This document shows, in pieces, positions 1 to 11,216 of a stretch of DNA of 64,000 bases. How positions within the stretch are numbered: position 1 is the first letter of the stretch; every line of letters begins with the position of its first letter. Origin of the DNA: Podospora bellae-mahoneyi (lineage: Eukaryota; Ascomycota; Sordariomycetes; Sordariales; Podosporaceae). Where the stretch lies: the NCBI RefSeq assembly GCF_035222275.1, contig NC_085886.1:248001-312000 (forward strand), given 5' to 3'. The notes under the pieces are model-generated. The model saw only the letters and a program-made list of their open reading frames with translations. It did no database searches and had not been told where the DNA came from. Position numbers and translations under genes: made by a program.

Positions 1-1175
1 AACATGTGTCGTTCAGTTTCCAGGCTCTTACACAGCTGCTGCAGACTCTCGAGGTACTGCCTGATCTCATGCCAATGGGCTGACATTGGATCCTCAATGA
101 TGCGGGCACGAGCAAGACCTGTTACCGTCCGTCCAGATGCCGAGATCAAAGCGCCCTGAAGGTCGGGGCTGTCAATGTCATTCTCACTCTCGTACCTCAC
201 TTCTTCTAGCTCGTCACCTGCCCGCAAAATAACACCAACTGCCCTATCCATCCAGGTGATCGTGTCCAGCAGCTTGATAGACTTCTTGAAGGCGTCGTGT
301 GCGTTCTTCATAAGCTCAGTGGGTCGCTTTGGATGACTGTACCCGCCGGTTGCACCTGAACTGGTCGAATGCGACCGGCTCTTTGGGCGGGAGTCGATCG
401 TTTCGAACCCAGCCATGCGTTCAACATCTTGCTCCACCTTGGAGATGTCCTTCTCATTCTCAGCCACGGTGCGCTCAGAGAGCAAAAACTGCATCTGGAG
501 CAAAACAACGGGCGTGACCAATGGGTGAGCCCAATGGGGTTTGCAGGCCTGCATTCGTTCGCCATACTGCTCCAAATCATCCACATCATGAATGTGCGGG
601 TCATAGGACTGGCGCAAGAGCATTGTCGCCGTTCGGTCGGGGATGCTGTATGTGAAAGACATAAAGTCGTAGGCTGGCCGCGGCTCTGTGGAGAAGCAGA
701 GGATGATGCTAAGCTTCTCGTGACGCTGATCCCAAAAAGTGGACTCGGTTGTGGTCCGGCGGAGATATTGGATTGTCGACGGGTGTAGTTTGAGGGCTTC
801 GTAGTCAGCACGGGTGAGGTTCAGACCGTCGAGCGCGCCCTTTTCATCGGAGCTATAGTTCAGGCTGCGCCGCGCTATCACCTGCCTCACACGGCCTCGA
901 AGTGCTGGATGTACGTGGTCGCCCTGGAGCACAAACTCGCCATCTCGGTCCACAGCATGGTTTTGTCGCAGAGCAAGCTCAAACATTCCACGCCCCTCCC
1001 AGTCCTCGGACAAGGCACACCGGCTCACCTCGCCGGCAGAAGACCCCGCCGAGGTTGGTTGGAACTGCTGGATGCGTGGTCTGGTGAAGGCAGCATACTC
1101 GTGATAGGTAAGCTTTGGCGCGCCTTCTTGCACCAGGATGTCGCTTTCAAGGGCGTCGGTATCGTAATAAAACAT
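1..1175 (-). CDS. CorA-like transporter-family protein, 3' part beyond the left edge
   Basis: One uninterrupted reading frame enters from position 1175 and runs off the left edge, giving 391 codons without a stop. The start is the ATG at 1175 (MFYYDTDALE); an upstream in-frame stop closes the frame behind it. Visible features are a charged N-terminal region, an FTYSIPDRTATMLL segment, and then HPLVTPVVLLQMQFLLSE followed by a long helical stretch. This order is familiar from the large fungal CorA-like Mg2+ transporter family, in which a cytoplasmic domain precedes two C-terminal membrane helices. Those helices would lie outside the window, so membrane location cannot be confirmed. The gene is well supported; the family name is inferred from pattern memory. 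The alternative is another fungal-specific helical protein. Confidence 0.7.
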   Translation of the reverse strand, partial: MFYYDTDALESDILVQEGAPKLTYHEYAAFTRPRIQQFQPTSAGSSAGEVSRCALSEDWEGRGMFELALRQNHAVDRDGEFVLQGDHVHPALRGRVRQVIARRSLNYSSDEKGALDGLNLTRADYEALKLHPSTIQYLRRTTTESTFWDQRHEKLSIILCFSTEPRPAYDFMSFTYSIPDRTATMLLRQSYDPHIHDVDDLEQYGERMQACKPHWAHPLVTPVVLLQMQFLLSERTVAENEKDISKVEQDVERMAGFETIDSRPKSRSHSTSSGATGGYSHPKRPTELMKNAHDAFKKSIKLLDTITWMDRAVGVILRAGDELEEVRYESENDIDSPDLQGALISASGRTVTGLARARIIEDPMSAHWHEIRQYLESLQQLCKSLETERHM

Positions 1176-2231
1176 GGCTGTGTGCCGTCGCTTCCGTGTG
1201 CCGAGAGAGTTGCCCAGAACTTGGGAGCGTCAGCCAACGCGTCGCCGGCGGTGTTTTCAAGCATGTTCAAATCTTTGTGGCGGTGAGATGCCCAGACTTC
1301 CACGTGGACATCCATGACAACCCACCCTTGGAAAAGGAGGGGTCGGGACGGTGATGATCACATCCACACTTTCAAGGCCGTGGCAGAAAACAAATGGCTG
1401 GATCAAAAAGACATTTTTCCATAGCCAATCGTTGGCAAGGTGTCGTTGACGAATACCCCACAGAATCCCCACAAGGAGCCGCATCAACCCGTGGCGCTAC
1501 ATCATTTTGGGATGATGGTCCATAATTGCTGTTTTCAGCCTGAACAACTGTCTTCACAACATTCACAAACTCACGAGAATTCACAATTAAGGTGCTGAGG
1601 CAAGCTTGACAAGCTTTTAGAAACAGGATCGCTTTCTTGGCGGAGGACGATACATATGGAAGCTTCGATGTTGTTCATTTGTCCCCAGAAAGGAAACCTG
1701 GAAGCTTGGAAGCTGAGATCTTCACCCATCAACGAGAATGATGTTTTTCCTTAGGGTTCAAGCCACAACAGTGTCCAATTTCCAATTTCCTTTTTTGGAG
1801 TCTTCGATGGGCTGGATGGCCTCACACTGTGGCTTTGTGTGTTGCTCAAAAGTCAAGGCACCAAACGGAGACGGGTGTAATCCAGTAGGCTTTTAATCCG
1901 TCCCCGATGCTTTTCACTACGCTTTCCCATAGAGCAGGGCAGATGTTGATAATTGTTGTTATTAAGTACAAGTTAATCAACTCCAAAGAGCAACAACACC
2001 TTTTCCATATCTTTTACATGTCGACCTCAGGGCCAAAGCCCTAAACACCTGACTGCCAACCACAGGAGTATTGCTCCCACAAGGTACTTGTTCATGTACG
2101 ATGCCCTTTCAGCAAACAGCCACCGTCATCGTTTCCCCAGACCATTTCTGCTCACATGTCTCCACCTCACCCTTGGCAACGTCTTGGACCCCTGTACCCC
2201 TGAACCAAACAAAATACGATATAAACTTTGC
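1176..2231. other. Intergenic, no gene seen
   Basis: This stretch holds the promoter of the CorA-like gene and the 3' flank of the laccase gene. Only short shadow frames occur. Nothing recognisable as a repeat or RNA gene was seen. Confidence 0.5.
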
Positions 2232-4229
2232 TCACGCAATCCTCCTCCAAGCAGGCTCCCTCTTTTCCACCTCTTCCCCCTCCCTCCTCCTCAACCCGCT
2301 ATCCAGCTTCGGCAGATACGGACTCGTCTTGGCATATCGCCTCCACGCATCGCAATTCGGCACCAGCTGATCCAACGGCATCATCCTCTTGATCTCATCC
2401 TTCCTCTCCAAGAACTGCACCCCCAGACCCATAGCCACATGCCACCCGATATGGCAATGCATCAGCCACACACCAGGGTTATCAGTCTTGTACCCAATCA
2501 CCAGCCAGCTATTCCCCGGCATCTGCACCACGTCTCGTCGAATGGGGTTGTTGAACGTGAGCTGGCTTTTCATCGTGTTGATGTTGAAGGTACCCGACCC
2601 GATGCCAAGGGTGAGAAAATCGTGGCCGTGGAGGTGGATGGGATGGGGCAAGGCGAAGTCGTTTTGGATGACCCAAAAGACCCACTGGTCGGCTTGGGGG
2701 ACGTCGATGAGGTTTGCCGCTCCCGGCCAGGAGCTGTTGTTCTCGAGGACGTACTCGAGGATGGGGTGGTCCCACTCGATGTTGATGGGGGTGTTCTTGA
2801 CGCGCCACTCAAACACCTGGCCCCGGCCGTGGTTGGGGAACTCGAGGGTGACGGGGAGGGTTCCGACCGCGGAGCCGGCAAAGGCGGTGGAGGGCACGGT
2901 GCGGGTGAGGATGGGAGAGAAGCCGGTCTCGCCGTTGCAGGTGGCGACACGGGGAGTGCCGCGGTTCGTCGGGAGGGCGGTGGTGCTCGCGCCTTGGTAG
3001 CTGATGATGGCGGCCGGGAAAAGATTACGGGATCGACCGCAGTTGTTGTTGGCTTCGAGAGTGGCATTAAGCCAGTAGTTGCCCACAGCTTGGTTGGCCT
3101 CGATGATGACATCGTAGCGCTGGCCCACGGCCATGAAAAGGGAAGAGCGCACGACTGGATTGACTGGAACAAGATCGTTCGTAATCACAGTGAAGTTGTG
3201 GCCTACGAGAGAGATAACAAAGGAGTTGTCGACACTGGCATTGATGAGGCGGAGAAGATGTTTCTTGCCGGGGGTGAGAGTGAGACGGTCGTAAGAGCCC
3301 CCACGGCTTGCGCCAAGTGGATGAATGTTCTTGCCTCTGAAGAGGATATTGTCGCTGTCAGGAGGAGGTCCATTGCTGACCAACTCGGCTCGCAAGTGAA
3401 GTCGATCAGCAGTTTCGTGATAATAGTCATTGATCATGTAAGGACCGAGGTCGATGTCATAGTTGGCCGCTGCAGGGCCACGCACGATCAAGGGTCCTAC
3501 AACACCATTACCATATTGGTTGGAATAATGGCTGTGATACCACGAGGTGCCATATTGGGTGACGTGGAAATCATATGTCTTCATGGATCCAGGTGGGATA
3601 GGACACTCGGTCACTCCGTTGGCACCATCCTGGTTACTTTCGCCGTACTGGCGAATTCCATGCCAGTGAATAGACGTTCTAGTCACGAGTCAGAAATTAA
3701 TACAACAGCCATTGACGGCAAGTATATCGTACCCGTTGTCTTGCATGTCATTGTACACATTGACAATGATATAGTCACCCCAATCAGCTTCAATCGTGGG
3801 TCCAGGGAATTGGTCTGCCAGCATGTTAGAAAGCGACATCAGACAAGAGTGAATGGATGATAACGTGCTATTGATGAGCATCGCTGGTTTCCTGACACCA
3901 TCCGGACCAAGCCAATTCGTGACATTGGTGATGTGAAAGTCGTACTATACAAAGTATGAGTTCAAGTCAGAAGTTGGCGATAAGATGAGGGGACCACCTA
4001 CCACTCGGTTGTTAAATGCTGGTGGGTTGATGTTGTCATAATCTGTGCTGATGTTCCAGTTATTCTTCCAACACCGTCGATTTGTGGCATTATTTTGCCC
4101 GCATGGCTTGCCTCCGGGTATGATGGTCTGTCGGGGGAGGAGGTGTATGACTGGAGAGGGTGCTGGTGAAGCCACAACTAGTGCAGCAGTGGCCAGCAAT
4201 ACTGCCGAAACTTTGGTGAGCCCCAACAT
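2232..4229 (-). CDS. Laccase (secreted multicopper oxidase)
   Basis: Secreted copper enzyme that oxidises phenols and reduces O2 to water. I read four exons: 4229-4002, 3944-3869, 3814-3733 and 3678-2232, giving 610 aa. The start ATG is followed by a signal peptide ending near AALVVASPAP. All four copper signatures are visible: HWHG (about residues 133-136), WYHSH (175-179), HPIHLHGHDF (about 470) and HCHIGWHVAMG (536 on). The C-terminus has DSGL (588-591) followed by a basic 19-residue tail, as in asco-laccases whose tail is cleaved after DSGL. Introns are 57, 54 and 54 nt. The second only works as a GC-AG intron (GCACGT donor), restoring LINNQFPGPT; if retained it would add 18 residues in frame. 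A TATA box lies about 90 bp upstream. Confidence 0.95.
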
Positions 4230-4317
4230 GATGATGGGCTTGAAGAAGGCAAAGGTTTTGATAAAGTAGGTAGGTAGACAAGAGGGTTATGAGAACCATG
4301 GTGGTGAAGGAGCCCAA

Positions 4318-4324
4318 ATTTATA
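4318..4324 (-). promoter_or_regulatory. TATA box of the laccase gene
   Basis: On the minus strand this reads TATAAAT, about 90 bp upstream of the laccase ATG, a normal spacing for a fungal core promoter. Its role is inferred from position. Confidence 0.5.
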
Positions 4325-4329
4325 CCTGT

Positions 4330-7063
4330 TCCCTTTACGATGCGGCACGGACAGGAAGTGCTACTGGCCTACCTCCACAGCATGATCGGATGCACAGAAC
4401 ACCATAGTATCTTGTCTCGTTTCCGTCTTGCATCCCAAGATAGTATCCCCAATGTTCTCGGTACTGCATGTTTACGGTCTCAGGCTATGAAACCAAGTCC
4501 GAAGTTCGCAGCCCACTTGTCAGAGACGGGATTTTAGGAGAGGGGGATGCAGATCCCAGTCTGCTTGTGAGCCTTGGCTGCTTTTCCGTTAGTCCACCAC
4601 ATGACGCATGTCAGAGCATGAACTATCTCTCACAACTTGTTGGTGATGGTGAAGTGGGCAGCCGGCCCGGTAAGACGGTCCGATTCCATGGTTTGCTGAG
4701 GGACCCTGACTTTGATGGAGAATACGGGCCTATGAAAGCGTATCACAAGCGAAAATAAGGAAAAAAGTAACAAGCCACAATGCAAGACGAGCAGCAATAG
4801 TCTGCCTCGAGTTTGTGAGGCTGAAGGAACCCGTCTCTTCTCTGCATGGAACTATCAGGGGGTCAGCATCAGCTTGGTTCGAGGAGGACTGATAGGATGC
4901 GCCAACGCATTCCAGCCCATGTACAACCGGCACCGTAGAGTGTGTTTGGGTCCCGGAAAGCCAAGATTGGACTACATATAGAGACCGGATGGTGCCGTGT
5001 GGGGGTCAGCCATTCCAGTCAAAGAAGACCTTCAGCGTGCTATCAACACTTGAGATGAATGCGCGGTTGCTCTGATAGTGGACGCTCAAGGCAACCACTT
5101 CTGCCAGTCAAGCAGTGTTGACCATCTGATTACGACCTCATGAGAAGCGACGGTCCCGAGTGCAAGACAAAGTTGCCGTTACTATTTTTGGTCTTGATCA
5201 GGGCTACCGTAGGTAGGTGTGGGATGTCTGTCAATGACAGACAGATCTGTGTTCCGAGGCGGTTGGCCAATCATGTGTAGTTGACAACTCGAAGCAAAGT
5301 ATTCGTAGCACCGGCTCTGCCGAAAGTACTACCGTGGCTCGTGTTTCAATCATGTTCGCTTACGAACTACCTTCTCTCTGATGGGCAGACAACACGGCAT
5401 TTAGATTAATCGACGGGCAAACTGCAACAGCACGTTGTACGCCTAGTGCCAGAATTGGGAAGGTGTCAAATATGCATGGTGTGCGAATGCGACCGACTCT
5501 CCAGGCGTATTTCTCACCCGCAGTCGCCAGGTCTAGTTCACAGATATTCGGCACCGAGTTTCGGTCAGAGTCTCAGTGAATGCCGATCCCCAAGCTATTG
5601 GTAAATAGTGCCGTAGGTCTGCGTCGTGATCCTCCAAGAATACGGCCATTCAAGACGCGATGGGGAGCTGCTGCCTTTATCCGCCCCTGAATCGGAGGGG
5701 TCCATTTACCCGGAATCGCGAACCAGTTAGAGACAAGGCCACCATTGTTCCAGACTTCGGTGTCTACTTCTATGGGTGCACAAAAATGGCCGAAGGTCAT
5801 GACAGTACCAAGTTTGCCAAATACCTGGTTGCTACTGACCAAAAAACGTGGGATCCTACAAAGTTGAAAGCCCTCAATTTCAGGAGTTGCTTCCCGGTTT
5901 CCCGCAATGCTGGGAACTGATCGACGATGAACCTCCAAAATAGGACTGTTGAAGTGTGAGTGGCGTGAATGAATGTGATTGGGCTGATAGGGTTGCCCGG
6001 TTTATATTGCGTGCAGGAACTCATCAAAATGGTGATGGAACCTTAGCCAGCTTACCGGGTCAAACGAGCTCCCCTTAATCAACTGAGAGTACTCGCCTCT
6101 AGCCGTTTAATCTGGCACTTGAGATGTGACATCACTGATGTTTGCTGTGAGTTTGAAACTGCGGTGCTGCGTGATGTGACGACAAGCCCGATCCCAAAAA
6201 GTTGGAATAGAGAAAGAGAGAGGCTCGCCGTACTATGTGGAGCAGGCCCAATGTACTTACGACTAACAACCCGTAGTTTTTTATATGGGAAATACCCCCT
6301 TTTTAGTCCGTCGTACTCCTACCGTTCCTCCTCTCCGTTACCGTTACCGTCACCCATACCCACAACGCACCTCCCCGCCGTTAATTTTGAAGCTATTAAT
6401 ACGCGTAGTATGCTTCGAGACACTCCTACTAGCGCGCCTTTGAGCCGTTAAACTAGGCGTACTACCCTACCTATCTATAATTGTTAAAGGTAGGGAGGAA
6501 GGGAGTAAGTAGTGAGTTGGTTAGTTAATTAGGTAAGTTGGTTAAAGCTAAAAAGAAAGGCCGTGAATTATAACAAAGGTAGAGCAGAATGGACGTTATG
6601 GGTGTATTGCAGTGTAATGGAAACAAGGAGTATTGAACGATGTTGTGACACCTATAGGATTAGGGATATGTATGGGAAAAAAGACGCCCTACATAGTACG
6701 AATTGACATGTCGCATAGTACGGCGAGCCTATCTCTAAAGAAAATGCTGTAACTTAACTTTAGCGTCGCAAAAGAGTACAGGGTGATAGGTCAGCTTCCA
6801 GATGGGTTGAAGCGAACAATGAAGAAAGAGAACAATAATGCCTTTGTTAGTAGGCGTCTCAACCGCCACAATGCAATTGTCCAGATGAGCTGTGGAGAAG
6901 GAGATGTGGGATTGAGCGTGATCCCTTAAAAGGTATACCATGTTCGATCTGATTTGAACAGCTTTCCTAAAGTTGATGATATTTTCGAATTCCTAAGGCA
7001 CTCCCAACATTTCTACACACAACGAACTTTACCAGTAGGTACCTAACCGAACCCAAAGCCTCT
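4330..7063. other. Gene-poor stretch with degenerate low-complexity DNA
   Basis: About 2.7 kb without a convincing gene. Frames at 5573-5938 (minus) and 5660-5920 (plus) overlap each other and lack support. From about 6270 to 6600 the sequence becomes rich in TA, GTAG and TTAG steps, with runs of pyrimidines followed by purines, unlike its surroundings. It looks like an old mutated repeat, possibly marked by repeat-induced point mutation (RIP), but I cannot name an element or find terminal repeats. Confidence 0.35.
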
Positions 7064-8113
7064 ATGATGGCTGAAGTTACAGCCAACTCGCCAGACGATG
7101 AATGCAGACATTACGCCAGCACTGCAGTACCGATAGTTATGGCTTCAATAGCATGGGCTGTGCATAATGGCCTCCAAGATTTGCTATCGGCCTGGGAGAT
7201 TTATCTGATCGTCCTGCTCGCCTCGGTTCTTGTCTTGTCCATAGCAACTCGTGTTACACTCTACGCAAAGTCCAGCACCAAACCCGCAGACCTTGCCTAC
7301 GAAGTATCAAACGTCAGTTTCGAAGATGTTCGTGGATATCTAGAAGATGGCTGCCCGCGGACCAGCTGCCTACACAACATATGGTCCGACTATGAGCCAG
7401 TGCCGACGACGGATCAACCCCAATGTAATGATGAAGAACCCAAAACACCAAGCATATGGGACGGAAAGGCCGAATTTTCATGCACCTCATCGGATGGCGA
7501 GATCATCCCTAATGATTCTGTCACGCAGCATGGAATTATAGGCTGGGAAATCAGGGTGCTCATGATCCAACACGACAAGCTCCAAGAGCGACGGCTCGAA
7601 AAGGCTGCCAAGAATAAATCTGGCTTCCCAGAGTTCAAGTACTGGCCTCGAGATCCTTCTTTGACCTACAAACAAAACTGGAGTAACTGGTATGCCGCCC
7701 GCAAGGAATACCGGCGTTTGCATCCACCTTCGGAGGAAGAACTCGCAGAGGAACGGCAAAGAAGAAAGGAACAGGAAGAAAGAATCGAGAAGAGGTGGTA
7801 TGAGAAGCATGGGATTCCTAGGCCTGCTCCCTTACCAAAGATCTGCGTCGTCGATGTGGAAGGGAAGGTGGAAGATCTGGATGGGATGATTGGCTGTGGT
7901 AACGCATGCAGGCGCGTTGAGGAGAGTTACCGGAAGCCCGGAGTGGATGAAGCGTTTCTGTGGCCTTACTGGCCACCAAAAAATGCCCAAGAAGAGTGGG
8001 AGAGCACCCTAATTGATGAAGGGGAAGAAGTTGAAGACTTGTGGACAAGTTTCGGCTATAAGCACGACGAATTGAAGGCTCGGTTGGTGTGGGACGATCT
8101 TCAGACGTATTAA
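7064..8113 (+). CDS. Hypothetical membrane-anchored protein
   Basis: Intronless frame of 349 aa starting at ATG 7064, where ATGATG offers two starts one codon apart. A hydrophobic segment near residues 45-65 (YLIVLLASVLVLSIA) suggests a single membrane anchor. A weaker hydrophobic patch precedes it. The remainder is acidic and tryptophan-rich, with a highly charged helical stretch near residues 225-250 (EEELAEERQRRKEQEERIEK) that would form a coiled coil. No catalytic motif is recognised. Codon use and length make a real gene likely, and the topology would leave a long cytoplasmic C-terminus. The function is unknown. Confidence 0.65.
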   Translation: MMAEVTANSPDDECRHYASTAVPIVMASIAWAVHNGLQDLLSAWEIYLIVLLASVLVLSIATRVTLYAKSSTKPADLAYEVSNVSFEDVRGYLEDGCPRTSCLHNIWSDYEPVPTTDQPQCNDEEPKTPSIWDGKAEFSCTSSDGEIIPNDSVTQHGIIGWEIRVLMIQHDKLQERRLEKAAKNKSGFPEFKYWPRDPSLTYKQNWSNWYAARKEYRRLHPPSEEELAEERQRRKEQEERIEKRWYEKHGIPRPAPLPKICVVDVEGKVEDLDGMIGCGNACRRVEESYRKPGVDEAFLWPYWPPKNAQEEWESTLIDEGEEVEDLWTSFGYKHDELKARLVWDDLQTY

Positions 8114-8495
8114 GATGGGACAGCCCTGAGAGTGGCAAGTTGCTGGCCGATTTTACCGTGGAGATAATGAATTTGAAAATCTTAAGAACAATACCAAAGA
8201 GAGTTTCAGAACCCTGGTGTGAAAGACGTAAAGCTTGACCATATGAACCCTCAATTGTGTGGCGACGTTTTCGGCGGATGACTCAGTGGCCGCGGCCAGG
8301 GCACACCGAACCCAGCTTTTGCGGGGTGTTGCTCCTTCTTGCTCTCAACACGGATATGCCCAAATGTGAGCTATAAGCACATGGCGCCTTGTTTCAGTCC
8401 AAATCATTTTAATTGTCTAATACCATCAGCCATTTTTAACCCCTGGTACACGACACAATCTTTTGGGTGATTCTCAACCTACACCAATCACGACG

Positions 8496-9254
8496 ATGGG
8501 GCCACAGCCGCCATCTCCGCCATCTCCTGCCAGCAGCGCTCTAAAAACTATTGCCAAATACAAACAACGTTCTTTCGACACCTCACTCAACTCCCATATT
8601 CCCCTCCTCGAGTCCGCAAAGAACCCCTCCTCTCCTGACGTTGTTCTCATAGGAGACTCCATGATCGAACGGATGCTCACCACCGCCAACTGCGGCCCAA
8701 ACCTCGTCTCGCCTTGGCCATCACAAACCATGCTTCCAAAGGATAACAGCAAGCAGTTTCAAGCAGGCCGAGTTCTCAACTTGGGAGTGGGAGGTGACAA
8801 GATACAGAATGTGGCCTACCGCCTGGTTGGTGACCCAAAACAACGTCTCAAAAGTGTTGCAGACATGTTGGCCGCGCGGAGAAGTGTAAAGCTGTGGGTT
8901 TTACAGGTTGGGACTAATAACATGAGCCCCAAGAAAGGGCTGGGAGATGGAGATGGAGATGCTCTAAGGGCCTTGGTAGAGGCCCTGCTGGACATAGGAG
9001 CAGAGGGTTGTAAGGTGTTAGTGACGGGATTGTTCTTGCGAAAGGATATACCCTGGGAGAAGATCAAACAGGCGAATGAAAAGATTCATCAAGTGGTAGA
9101 GAATTTTGCGAGTGGCCACCCAGCACAAGTGTTGTGGCTTCCTGCGACAGAGGAGGTCAAGGAGGAACACTTGGTAGACCACGTGCATTTGAGCGAGGCT
9201 GGATACAAAATATGGATTGGGAGGTTACTGGCTGACGAGACTATGAGGATATGA
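8496..9254 (+). CDS. SGNH/GDSL-type esterase or acylhydrolase
   Basis: A 252-aa frame from ATG 8496; a longer in-frame extension begins with TTG and is not used. The SGNH blocks are in order: GDSMIERM (block I, nucleophile Ser), NLGVGGDKIQNV (block II Gly), VGTNNMSPKKG (block III Asn) and DHVHLSEAGY (block V Asp and His). The arrangement resembles the PAF-acetylhydrolase IB catalytic-subunit group. There is no clear signal peptide, only a Pro/Ser-rich N-terminus, so an intracellular esterase acting on acetyl or lipid esters is likely. The natural substrate cannot be read from sequence. It converges with MPC1 on the opposite strand. Confidence 0.85.
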   Translation: MGPQPPSPPSPASSALKTIAKYKQRSFDTSLNSHIPLLESAKNPSSPDVVLIGDSMIERMLTTANCGPNLVSPWPSQTMLPKDNSKQFQAGRVLNLGVGGDKIQNVAYRLVGDPKQRLKSVADMLAARRSVKLWVLQVGTNNMSPKKGLGDGDGDALRALVEALLDIGAEGCKVLVTGLFLRKDIPWEKIKQANEKIHQVVENFASGHPAQVLWLPATEEVKEEHLVDHVHLSEAGYKIWIGRLLADETMRI

Positions 9255-9387
9255 GTTATGGCAGAATGCACAGCCAAGGATTAAGAACTGGACTATTGAA
9301 CGGTCATGAAGGTTGTATTTTCTGTCAATGGAGCTACAGTGTTGTTGGCCTCTGCGCCAGCCATTACTCTTCAGTAAAGTACCTTAC

Positions 9388-9928
9388 CTATTTCTTTTCC
9401 GGATGATTCTCATTTTGAACTTTCTTCACCACCAGGACGGGCTGCCCCTTGGCAGCCGCCTCCTTCTCAGCAAGTAGCTTCTTTTCCTTTCCTCCCCAGT
9501 AATGCCAATCCATGAAGCGGTAGCCTTGCACGCTTTGAGCAGTGGCATTAATGGTGTGGCAGCCGAACAAAAGACGGTTTGGTGGTATAACAGCAAGCGA
9601 AAAACGCATGAATGTGAAGGCGTAAAAGATGAGGGCGCAGGTCATCTTGCCGGATATTCTGAGCGTTGTTGTTAGTGTCTGTTCACTGTTATGGTGAACA
9701 CTCACAAGTCAGGGCTCTTCTGCGTATCTGCTATGGCCGCGAGAGGAATGGTGAAGTTGGAAGCCGGGCCCCAAAAGTCTGCACGCATTGACGACGGTCA
9801 GTTTTTTGGTCCTGAGTGCGGCCAGGTCACGTAGGTACGGAGGTCGACTTACGCGTCGAGCAAAAGTAATCGGTCCAGGGATTGGACCTGATCTTGGCAT
9901 TTGCCGCCTTGATGAACGCAGCGGCCAT
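9388..9928 (-). CDS. MPC1: Mitochondrial pyruvate carrier subunit 1
   Basis: Subunit of the inner-membrane complex that imports pyruvate into mitochondria. Three exons: 9928-9853, 9778-9706 and 9658-9388, giving 139 aa. Splicing joins DYFCST to HFWGPASNFTIPLAAIAD and then to LISGKMTCALIFYAF. STHFWGP, an ADTQKSP-type segment, SGKMT and FMRF are family hallmarks, and the last membrane helix includes LLFGCHTINATAQ. Donors are GTAAGT and GTGAGT, and acceptors GCAG and TCAG. The C-terminal extension after GYRFMDWHYWGG is Lys/Glu-rich and about 35 residues long, typical of filamentous-fungal forms. It is a housekeeping gene, and its intact frame argues that the local sequence is accurate. Confidence 0.93.
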
Positions 9929-10739
9929 TGTTGATGCTTGATGTCGACGTTCAATGGTATGGTATTGAAGAACAAGTGAAAGGCGAAGGGTGCGTGAATC
10001 CTCCCGCAGACTCCGGTTCGGAGAGGGGCAGTATTTGGTGAGGTAATTCATGTTACACAGCCAAGGGGAATTTTGCGTTCCGATATCAGATCTGGCATTT
10101 ACCCTTCTCTTTCTCCCTCGCCGTCACGTGGATGGCTGAGTCGCATCTTTCTTCAACAGGACAATCCTTTTCAAAGGTCAACCTTTGCGCTCTTGCATGC
10201 TGGGAGGTGCGTACGCAGGTGCTATGGTGAAGGAAGCGCTTTAGGCTTGTCAATAGGGCTGTGCTAGGTCTGCCATTCTGTTCGTGGGATTTGGAACTGA
10301 TCGCAGATTAAAAATGGAAGGAGAAGGCGGTAGTCATGTTTTATAAAATGACCTTGGCGCAGGTTTGCAGTGCTCCAAGTGGTTGCTGTTCCCGGGATGC
10401 GGGAGGGCCTGAGGATCGCCGGCCGGCCACATGCGGCCAGCCTGGCTGGCTTCAGAGGCGCAACCAAGACCTCGGCGGCTACTACGTCCTTGAACCGCCA
10501 GCCTGGTTAGGGTGTACACGTCAGATGTTTGGGCGTTGTTCTTTAAGGTTGAACATATCCTTGGCTTCGGGCATGTCGATATCGACATGTCAGGTGTCAG
10601 CCCTGATGTATTGTTGATGTTGAGACTATCTTGGAACTCTCAGCTTCGTGACAGCCTTTAATGCGTTTTCGGTTTCTCACCTTTGGCATACATCCGCCGA
10701 CAAATAACTGTTAATACGACAAAGTTCCACTCAGCCGGC
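9929..10739. other. Intergenic between MPC1 and a small secreted peptide gene
   Basis: Promoter DNA for the two divergent genes. Short overlapping frames on both strands at 10070-10620 look like chance frames. Nothing else was seen. Confidence 0.4.
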
Positions 10740-10963
10740 ATGCGACCCGCTATCGTCTTCCTCGCTACGTTCATTGCCCTGGCGGCAGCAGCACCGGAGA
10801 TGACCATGGAGAAGCTTCAGGAGCGGGCGCTCTGTGTAAGTACCTTCAACCTTTCCACAGGAAGGCGCGCATTCCAGCTAGCCGTAACTAACAGGTAAAT
10901 GTACAGGAGTGCAATGAAAACCGCTGCCGTGGCCCGAGTTGCTGTGCGAACGGAACGTGCTGA
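10740..10963 (+). CDS. 50-residue secreted cysteine-rich peptide
   Basis: A short gene missed by length cut-offs. Exon 1 (10740-10835) encodes MRPAIVFLATFIALAAAAP and a short propeptide ending ERALC. The intron has a GTAAGT donor and a GTAACTAAC branch point followed by a TACAG acceptor. Exon 2 (10907-10963) encodes ECNENRCRGPSCCANGTC and a TGA stop. The 50-aa product has a clear signal peptide and, after it, six cysteines spaced C-x-C-x4-C-x4-CC-x4-C, an even number suited to three disulfides. This resembles knottin-like, antimicrobial or effector peptides, but I recognise no named family. The close fit of signal peptide, splice signals and cysteine pattern supports a real gene; the role is unknown. 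Confidence 0.7.
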
Positions 10964-11216
10964 TAATTCCTGCTATCGACAGGGTTAGCAAGTACATAAG
11001 ACTCGAAAATACTTACGAGAATACGATGTACGTTGTAACGACTTGGAAATGGGCTTTCGGCGCTTGTGTATTGGCTTTGGGAATTAGGACTTGGTGACAA
11101 GAATAAGGTGGAGTTTTGGTGAAATCGGGACCTAGTGTTCCAGCTTCAAAATTTATTGAAAGTCTATTTTTCCATGCTTAAAGAATCTCAGCTCAGAAAA
11201 GGTTCCCTCTCAGTAG

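Noticed and set aside
2088-3860. 590-codon plus-strand frame
   Set aside because: Lies opposite the laccase gene, starts with TTG and has no recognisable protein features; it is a shadow of a GC-rich coding strand.
5573-5938. 121-codon minus frame
   Set aside because: TTG start, overlapped by a plus frame, no motif.
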